From assembly GCA_015068905.1 (NCBI GenBank), contig SVJQ01000002.1:62001-126000 (forward strand): DNA of 64,000 bases. Direction: 5' to 3'. Both the position numbers and the translations under genes were made by a program. The notes under the pieces are model-generated. The model was not told where the DNA came from. It made no database searches and saw nothing but the letters and a program-made list of their open reading frames with translations. This DNA is from Oscillospiraceae bacterium. GTDB lineage: Bacteria > Bacillota > Clostridia > UBA1381 > UBA9506. Positions 59,326-64,000 of the stretch are shown here, one piece after another. Position 1 is the first letter of the stretch. Each line of letters begins with the position of its first letter.

Positions 59326-59354
59326 ATTATACTACGTTATCCGACATTTTTCAA
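59326..59354 (-). promoter_or_regulatory. Promoter of the pel operon
   Basis: TTGAAA, 17 nt, TATAAT on the minus strand, giving a leader of about 65 nt with a GGAGG ribosome site before the fusion gene. No c-di-GMP riboswitch is recognisable in the leader. Confidence 0.85.
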
Positions 59355-59357
59355 TAT

Positions 59358-59640
59358 CTATGCTATTAATTTGCTTGTTTTTCGCCGTTTTTCTTCCTTA
59401 TATATGTTTTCAAGAAAAATAGCTCCTGTGCCGCATGCAATAAATGCCGAAAGCATCAAAGGTACAGGGGCCCCAAATAACTGATAGAATATGTCACACA
59501 GAGCTTTTGGCTTTTTTAGGCGCTTTCTGTTCCGAAAAAATCCTCTTTAGCCCTCTTTTCTCCACTGTTTCCGTCTGTCCCATTCCTAACTGTGGGATAA
59601 CATGTGGTCGTAAAGGTAGGTCAAAATTTGAGCCGCTATA
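59358..59640 (-). pseudogene. Possible small-gene remnant in two overlapping frames
   Basis: Two minus-strand frames look protein-like: one ends at 59494 (…QLGMGQTETVEKRGLKRI, ending KKAKSSV), the other runs from about 59546 to a TAG at 59358 with a hydrophobic segment YQLFGAPVPLMLSAFIACG followed by a basic tail. A single frameshift near 59505 would join them into one protein with a membrane anchor. Neither has a good ribosome site or start. It could be a decayed gene, a coupled pair of small genes, or chance. The gene-free stretch 59255-59689 otherwise holds the pel promoter and one terminator. Confidence 0.25.
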
Positions 59641-59645
59641 AACAA

Positions 59646-59674
59646 AGAAAGAGACGGCAAAGCCGTCTCTTTCT
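59646..59674 (-). terminator. Terminator of the madM operon
   Basis: AGAAAGAGACGGC and GCCGTCTCTTTCT form a 13-bp stem with a TTT loop, followed by TTGTTTATAG on the minus strand, 16 bp past the madM stop. Confidence 0.85.
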
Positions 59675-59689
59675 ATACAATCATATTGT

Positions 59690-60463
59690 TTATGGTAAAA
59701 GCAGCCGTGTCAGCGAATACAAAACCGAAGGGCACAATAAACACCCAAGTCCAGTATAGAAGGTAGATGTCATAGCACCATAGGGAACAAGGCTTGCATC
59801 GGTTGCAGCGAGTCCTGCTGTGGTGCCGCTGGTGGTTCCCATAAGGCCACCGAAAATCATGGCTGCTCTGGGACTGTTAAGCCCAATTTTTTTTGCTACC
59901 ATCGGTGTAAGTAACATAACCGCAACGGATTTAATCAAACCACAGGCAATAGAGATTGCAATCACCGTTGATTCAGCACCCAGCGCCGCACCGGTAACAG
60001 GACCAACCACAAAGGTAACCGTGCCGGCAGCAATAGTAGAAACGCTGATTGCATCGGTGTAACCAAAGGCAATGGCAACCAAGGCACCAGATAGATAGCC
60101 TGTGATAACGCCCACTAAAAGAGAGGCGATGCCTATTAAACCGCACTTTTTAATTTCAGATAGTTTTGCACCAAAGGATGTAGCAACAATGGTAAAATCA
60201 CGTAAGGCAGAGCTACCTAAAATGCCAAGCCCAGCAAACATACCTACATCTGAAATACCTTTAGAACCTCCGGTCACCTTGCCACCGATATAGGCAAGAA
60301 TCAACCCAAAGAAAATAGCAATAGCTGAAGCATGGATTCTGCCACGGGTGAGTTTTGAAGAAACAAAGTTTGCAATTAAGGAAATAATGCCCACAAGCAA
60401 AAAAGACATAACAAATCCGTTATCTACAAAAAGTTTAACAATAATATCCGTGATTGCTCTCAT
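59690..60463 (-). CDS. madM: MadM-like carrier subunit (malonate transporter family)
   Basis: A 257-residue protein with about eight membrane helices, rich in Gly-Thr-Ser (GLMGTTSGTTAGLAATDASLVPYGAMTSTFYTG near the end, read in parts). It matches MadM, which with MadL forms the Na+-dependent malonate carrier of Malonomonas/Klebsiella. It overlaps madL by 4 bp. No malonate decarboxylase gene is in the window, and the neighbours are sugar-type enzymes, so the real substrate may be another small acid. Confidence 0.82.
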   Translation of the reverse strand: MRAITDIIVKLFVDNGFVMSFLLVGIISLIANFVSSKLTRGRIHASAIAIFFGLILAYIGGKVTGGSKGISDVGMFAGLGILGSSALRDFTIVATSFGAKLSEIKKCGLIGIASLLVGVITGYLSGALVAIAFGYTDAISVSTIAAGTVTFVVGPVTGAALGAESTVIAISIACGLIKSVAVMLLTPMVAKKIGLNSPRAAMIFGGLMGTTSGTTAGLAATDASLVPYGAMTSTFYTGLGCLLCPSVLYSLTRLLLP

Positions 60464-60849
60464 TGCTCTACCTCCGCTTCTGCTTTTTTCTTACTTGCTT
60501 TGGGAATAAGGGAATTTAAAAGAGGCAGCATTAAAAACGCCACCGCAACTGAGGCGATGCCTGCAACAGCTGCCAGAACACCCCCCGAAATAGCGCCAAA
60601 CACGTTCTGAGATGCGGCCATGGCAATAATTACCGGAATAAACATCTCTTTCCAGAAATTAAGCCCTTTTTCATAATTCGCAGGTAATTTCTCTGTCACC
60701 TTTTTTGAGTTTGTGATGATTAAAAGTAGTAACATTGCAAAACCAACGCCACCGACATCAGAGTTAAGACCGGTAGCAAGCCCTAACAGATTGCCAATAA
60801 ATGTTCCTATAAACATGCAGGCAGACAAAATCGCCACGCCATATATCAT
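60460..60849 (-). CDS. madL: MadL-like carrier subunit (malonate transporter family)
   Basis: A 129-residue protein with four membrane helices; IYGVAILSACMFIGTFIGNLLG at the start (read in parts), GLNSDVGGVGFAMLLL and the C-terminal KKAEAEVEQ charged tail match the MadL pattern. I start at the ATG at 60849 (AAGGA 9 nt upstream) rather than a TTG directly abutting the ribosome site. Always paired with MadM. Confidence 0.82.
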   Translation of the reverse strand: MIYGVAILSACMFIGTFIGNLLGLATGLNSDVGGVGFAMLLLLIITNSKKVTEKLPANYEKGLNFWKEMFIPVIIAMAASQNVFGAISGGVLAAVAGIASVAVAFLMLPLLNSLIPKASKKKAEAEVEQ

Positions 60850-60907
60850 ACTTTCCAATCCTTTCTTGTAGCACTTTTCTTACGACAACATTCTATTTAT
60901 ATAGTAA

Positions 60908-61906
60908 TTATTTCAAACTTTGTTTTAAAATCCTGTCTGCTTTTATAACCGTCATAAAGCTTTTATACACTTCATCAATTGACGGTTGCGCAGGAACATC
61001 TTCCTCAATCATTTTTATTAAATGCGCCAGTTGTGCCCCTGTTGGTCGCCTTTTGCAGTCCACATTGATGTTTTTATATTCCTTTTCCGGGTAGGAGAAA
61101 TACTCAATTAAATCTCCTTCTTCCTGATTACTTAGTCTGTTGTTTTTTTCTGTAATTTTGATTCTTCCTAAAGGTCCGATGAATTCTTTCAGGTTCTCCG
61201 CTGCAATTGTGTTACCCCAACCCGCCTCGTAGTAGGCAATGCTTCCATCGGCAAGGCGCAGGGTGATTAAACCATAATTATATGTATCCTCCGGCACCTC
61301 ATCATCCGTTCTTAGGGCAATGCCGTTTATATCCGCGACCTCACTGCCTGTAAACCAGCGGCAAACATCAACATAATGCACACCGCAATCAACAATGGGG
61401 GATGCATTCTGGAGAAGCTTACCATATTTGTTCCAATCCATAACGTGATGATTCTGATTCATACGCATAATGATTGGAGAACCAATAGCGCCTCTTTGAA
61501 TCATTTGGGCTACCCTTTTATATGTTTCATTAAATCGCAGAATATAACCAATCTGAACTTTAATATCAGAAGATTGAACAATCCTAACAAATTCCTCTGC
61601 CTGTTCTTGGTTTGTTGTAATCGGCTTTTCACACAGCAAATGCTTATGGTACTGTGCACAGGCTTTTAAAATTTCTAAATGTGTTTCAGGATAGGTAGCA
61701 CAGATAATAATATCCGTTTTTTTGTCCTGTAGATATCTTTCATAGGACACATCAAAGCTCATAGCGTGATATTTCTTAGCAAAAAACTTTGCTCTTTCTA
61801 TATCCACATCCACCACACCATAAATACAGACATTCTCCATCAAATAAATGTCATCCAGATGCACCGAACCCATATGTCCACAACCGATTAAGACAACGTT
61901 GTACAT
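60908..61906 (-). CDS. Gfo/Idh/MocA-family NAD(P)-dependent oxidoreductase
   Basis: A 332-residue dehydrogenase. The N-terminal Rossmann domain has LIGCGHMGSVH (GxGxxG) and the CEKPITT lysine motif; the C-terminal alpha/beta domain contains DCGVHYVDVCRWFTG with the catalytic D-x3-H pair. Substrates are typically inositols, glucosides or other sugars. It is 18 bp after the sugar isomerase/epimerase gene, a classic pairing in inositol- or sugar-acid-type catabolism. Confidence 0.92.
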   Translation of the reverse strand: MYNVVLIGCGHMGSVHLDDIYLMENVCIYGVVDVDIERAKFFAKKYHAMSFDVSYERYLQDKKTDIIICATYPETHLEILKACAQYHKHLLCEKPITTNQEQAEEFVRIVQSSDIKVQIGYILRFNETYKRVAQMIQRGAIGSPIIMRMNQNHHVMDWNKYGKLLQNASPIVDCGVHYVDVCRWFTGSEVADINGIALRTDDEVPEDTYNYGLITLRLADGSIAYYEAGWGNTIAAENLKEFIGPLGRIKITEKNNRLSNQEEGDLIEYFSYPEKEYKNINVDCKRRPTGAQLAHLIKMIEEDVPAQPSIDEVYKSFMTVIKADRILKQSLK

Positions 61907-61924
61907 AGCCTTACGCTCCTAATT

Positions 61925-62758
61925 TTATCTGTAGTTTTCCATAATTTTATCCATTGCAAGAGAGGTAGTGTATAAAAGCATATCCGGATAGTACGCATAA
62001 AGGGGTCCCATTTCAGAGGTAAGCCAACCGTCATAACCAATGCTTTTCAGAGCTTCCATAACAGCAGGAAAATCCACATTTCCTTCCATCAGGTTTACAA
62101 AGCTGTTAGAGGCCTTTTTAAAATCTTTTAGGTGAATTTTCTTGATTCGCTTTCCTAAAATGCGAATCCACTGATCGGGATAACCGGTTCTTAAAATATT
62201 ACCTACATCAAAATATGCACCAACATAATCCGACCCGGTCTTATCAATAAAGTCACGAAGCTCTAAGGGAGACAAAAGTAATTTATTGCCGACATTTTCA
62301 AGACCAATAGAAACCTTTTTTTCCTCAGCATAGATAGAAAGCTCTGTAATTCCCGCAAGTGCCCGCTCATAAGCAACATCATAATCTACTAATTCACAGT
62401 TGGGGATAAAATCTACACCTACTGCACCGGGAACAACCAAAACTGTATCACAGCCCAACCAGGAAGCTACATCAATCTGCTTTCTGACAATAGCTTTTGC
62501 CTGTTCTCTTGTTTTCTCATTAGCAGAGGTCAATGAATAATCCCAATGTAAACTGGTTGCCACACTGTATAATTCTATTCCGTTATCTTCTGCCTGTTTT
62601 CTGATTTTTTCAATATCAGCTTGCGTTGATTCCATTGTAATTTCGCCTGTGTCTTCCACAGAAAGCTCCACGCCGTCATAACCGGCCTTCTTAGCCAGTT
62701 TGAAAGTTTCTTCTAATGATTGCTTCGGGAATGACCAGATTGTGATACCTTTTTTCAT
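61925..62758 (-). CDS. Sugar phosphate isomerase/epimerase (xylose-isomerase-like TIM barrel)
   Basis: A 277-residue AP-endonuclease-2-like TIM barrel. Metal-binding segments are visible as ISIGLENVGN-type (KVSIGLENVGN), VGAYFDVGN and KKIHLKDF, plus SEMGP at the C-terminal end. Members include IolE, IolI and ketose epimerases; exact activity is not readable. Coupled to the MocA oxidoreductase. Confidence 0.88.
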   Translation of the reverse strand: MKKGITIWSFPKQSLEETFKLAKKAGYDGVELSVEDTGEITMESTQADIEKIRKQAEDNGIELYSVATSLHWDYSLTSANEKTREQAKAIVRKQIDVASWLGCDTVLVVPGAVGVDFIPNCELVDYDVAYERALAGITELSIYAEEKKVSIGLENVGNKLLLSPLELRDFIDKTGSDYVGAYFDVGNILRTGYPDQWIRILGKRIKKIHLKDFKKASNSFVNLMEGNVDFPAVMEALKSIGYDGWLTSEMGPLYAYYPDMLLYTTSLAMDKIMENYR

Positions 62759-62776
62759 CGCAAATTCTCCTTTATA

Positions 62777-64000
62777 TTACAAATTGTGTTTAATTCCATC
62801 CTTTAAAATTTTCAATTCATTTTCAAGCATATATTCCACCTGACGGATTTTCCACAAAATATGCGCTTCATCACCAAGATACTCCATGGATGGTTCCCAC
62901 CCCAACCGAGAATTTTTTTGCACCAGAGGAATAGCTGATTTAGCATTTTGAATCTCCTCAAGAGCAATTTCTTCCATCTTATCAATAAACCGCTTCATAT
63001 CTTGCGGGTTCTCTGATGCATCAAGTTTCGCTTTTGCTGCAACAAATTGTTTGACGTGCAGTGCCGTGCAAACAGAGCACAGAATATATTTTCCTAAATC
63101 CAACAGTTCCTCTAAGGCATCGTTTTTATTTTCCAGCATTTCAATGATGTTAATGCCCTCTTGAAGACACTCCGCCATCTTGATTAACTGCCCAATTTCG
63201 TGATGTATCCTGATTTGCGGAATGCTGGTTTCGCTATAGTCCAGCCAGATAAATGGGTCATATTTCGGTTCAACAATTTGTGCGCCAAAGTGAGCATAGG
63301 ATGCCGAGGGCGGCACTAGGCGGCGATTCAGACAAATGGGATACGCCGGTCCAATCCTGAACGCTCCATACTGGTCAGCCGCAACGGCATTGTAATATGT
63401 AATACTCTCACTCCACAATGCTAGTGCATCATTAACTGCCGGAGCATTTTCCTTTCCATAATAACTGCCTAAAATATCCATAAGGATATTTTCTTTCTTA
63501 TTGCTATCCTCCGCAAAGCTCCACTTAGCAAATTCGCTGATAAAAGAAGGATAAAACCCATAGTGATGCGATTCCATCAATCCGCAAAGACCATACTCTT
63601 CCCGGCACGAAATCATTGAATCATAGCGTTTCTTCCACTGCTGGGGAAATGGCTCATAGGGAATCATACCGAAATCCCAGGTGAGGCCCCCTGTATTGGT
63701 CATGGCATATAAACGAATGCCACTTTCCTTGGCGGCTTTAGCCTCAGACAAGAAGTACTTACCGGGCAGAGCTCTCGACAAGGTATAATCTGAGGTTCGC
63801 TCCTTGATGCCGTTTTGTTCATACACCTCATGCATTTCATAGGTCACAAGCAGAGAAATATCTTTCGGAAGGGAGTGAATCAGCTTGATACGCGCCCCCT
63901 CCGATGCCCATCCCCAGTTGTAACTCCAGAAAACAATGTCTGCCCGGTCGTTATGCTTATAAATTACTTTTTTAAGCAAATCAAGCCATGCGGGATAATC
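62777..64000 (-). CDS. Probable glycoside-hydrolase-like protein, partial (start lies right of the window)
   Basis: The frame is open to the window edge, so the N terminus is missing; 407 residues are visible. Tryptophan- and tyrosine-rich segments such as DIVFWSYNWGWA, YEMHEVYEQNG and TNTGGLTWDFGMIPYEPFPQQW suggest a TIM-barrel glycoside hydrolase C-terminal part (GH20/DUF4838-like appearance), followed by a helical domain (about 250-400). I do not recognise the family securely. It begins the visible part of a leftward catabolic operon with a sugar isomerase and MocA dehydrogenase, which supports carbohydrate breakdown. No signal peptide can be judged. Confidence 0.55.
   Translation of the reverse strand, partial: DYPAWLDLLKKVIYKHNDRADIVFWSYNWGWASEGARIKLIHSLPKDISLLVTYEMHEVYEQNGIKERTSDYTLSRALPGKYFLSEAKAAKESGIRLYAMTNTGGLTWDFGMIPYEPFPQQWKKRYDSMISCREEYGLCGLMESHHYGFYPSFISEFAKWSFAEDSNKKENILMDILGSYYGKENAPAVNDALALWSESITYYNAVAADQYGAFRIGPAYPICLNRRLVPPSASYAHFGAQIVEPKYDPFIWLDYSETSIPQIRIHHEIGQLIKMAECLQEGINIIEMLENKNDALEELLDLGKYILCSVCTALHVKQFVAAKAKLDASENPQDMKRFIDKMEEIALEEIQNAKSAIPLVQKNSRLGWEPSMEYLGDEAHILWKIRQVEYMLENELKILKDGIKHNL

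Noticed and set aside
59420..59490. Plus-strand sequence resembling a c-di-GMP-I (GEMM) riboswitch (GCAA, CGAAAG loop, CAAAGGTACAGGGGCC)
   Set aside because: The GACG block is missing, the stems do not follow the consensus, and it points away from the pel operon with no gene downstream. The similarity is probably chance.
59690..60849. Malonate decarboxylation operon
   Set aside because: Only the carrier-type subunits are present; no decarboxylase, acyl carrier protein or biotin-protein genes are seen in the window.

Overview
The window looks like a chromosomal segment of an anaerobic, endospore-forming, Gram-positive-type Clostridia-class bacterium. The evidence is the SpoIVFA/SpoIVFB pair and a SpoVB-like flippase, the [FeFe]-hydrogenase maturase HydF, the NAD-linked PyrK/PyrD dihydroorotate dehydrogenase, S-layer-homology (SLH) proteins, an AT-rich promoter style (TTGACA-17-TATAAT), strong GGAGG ribosome sites and frequent TTG starts. 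No rRNA, phage, transposase, integrase or CRISPR array is visible. Species cannot be named from the sequence.

Layout, left half. 1-9.2 kb: the 3' part of gltX, an OPA-type MFS transporter with its DeoR regulator, the spoIVFA-spoIVFB sporulation pair, a SpoVB-like flippase, hydF and a lysine/ornithine/arginine decarboxylase-like gene. 9.4-10.6 kb: an exported protein of unknown function followed by a translationally coupled 52-residue ORF. 10.9-16.7 kb: tRNA-Val(GAC) and a leftward housekeeping operon pyrK-pyrD-pgi-thrC-prmA. 16.8-21.9 kb: an MsmK/UgpC-type ABC ATPase and a three-gene SLH/envelope group. 22-31 kb: a leftward operon ddl-murI-DUF1934-argS-S41 protease-M23 hydrolase factor-S41 protease-rlmB. 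31.3-33.5 kb: an AraC regulator and rodA.

33.5-34.9 kb is the most unusual non-coding region. The 3' end of tRNA-Arg(ACG) is repeated five times at exact 192-bp (and one 640-bp) spacing, each time followed by the same terminator and a strongly structured non-coding cassette. One unit carries a diverged cassette whose hairpin has compensatory changes and which ends in a different tRNA-like 3' end.

35-39 kb holds small membrane-protein genes facing a TetR regulator with clear operators, an SdpR/SdpI pair with a palindromic operator, and citrate synthase. 39.5-46.6 kb is a sugar-catabolism-like cluster: TIM-type isomerase, YjbQ, FGGY kinase, amidohydrolase and AraC rightward, with M20 peptidase and NagB-like isomerase leftward.

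46.7-59.3 kb is a long leftward gene string with overlaps or very short gaps. It begins with a 926-residue HD-GYP / SDR-like / PelD-like fusion, then a PelE-like protein, a DUF2194 (PelA deacetylase-like) protein, PelF and PelG, followed by CotH, a VTC-domain polyphosphate polymerase-like protein, DUF4956 and a cation-efflux protein with a nine-histidine tail. Together these look like a c-di-GMP-controlled Gram-positive Pel-type exopolysaccharide locus with an appended CotH/VTC/DUF4956 module. 59.7-64 kb is a leftward catabolic operon (glycoside-hydrolase-like protein, sugar isomerase, Gfo/Idh/MocA oxidoreductase, MadL/MadM-type carrier) that runs off the window.

A two-copy structured element (31.1 kb and 44.3 kb) with a covarying stem is another candidate undescribed non-coding feature. 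All functional calls rest on motif reading by eye; no database search was run.
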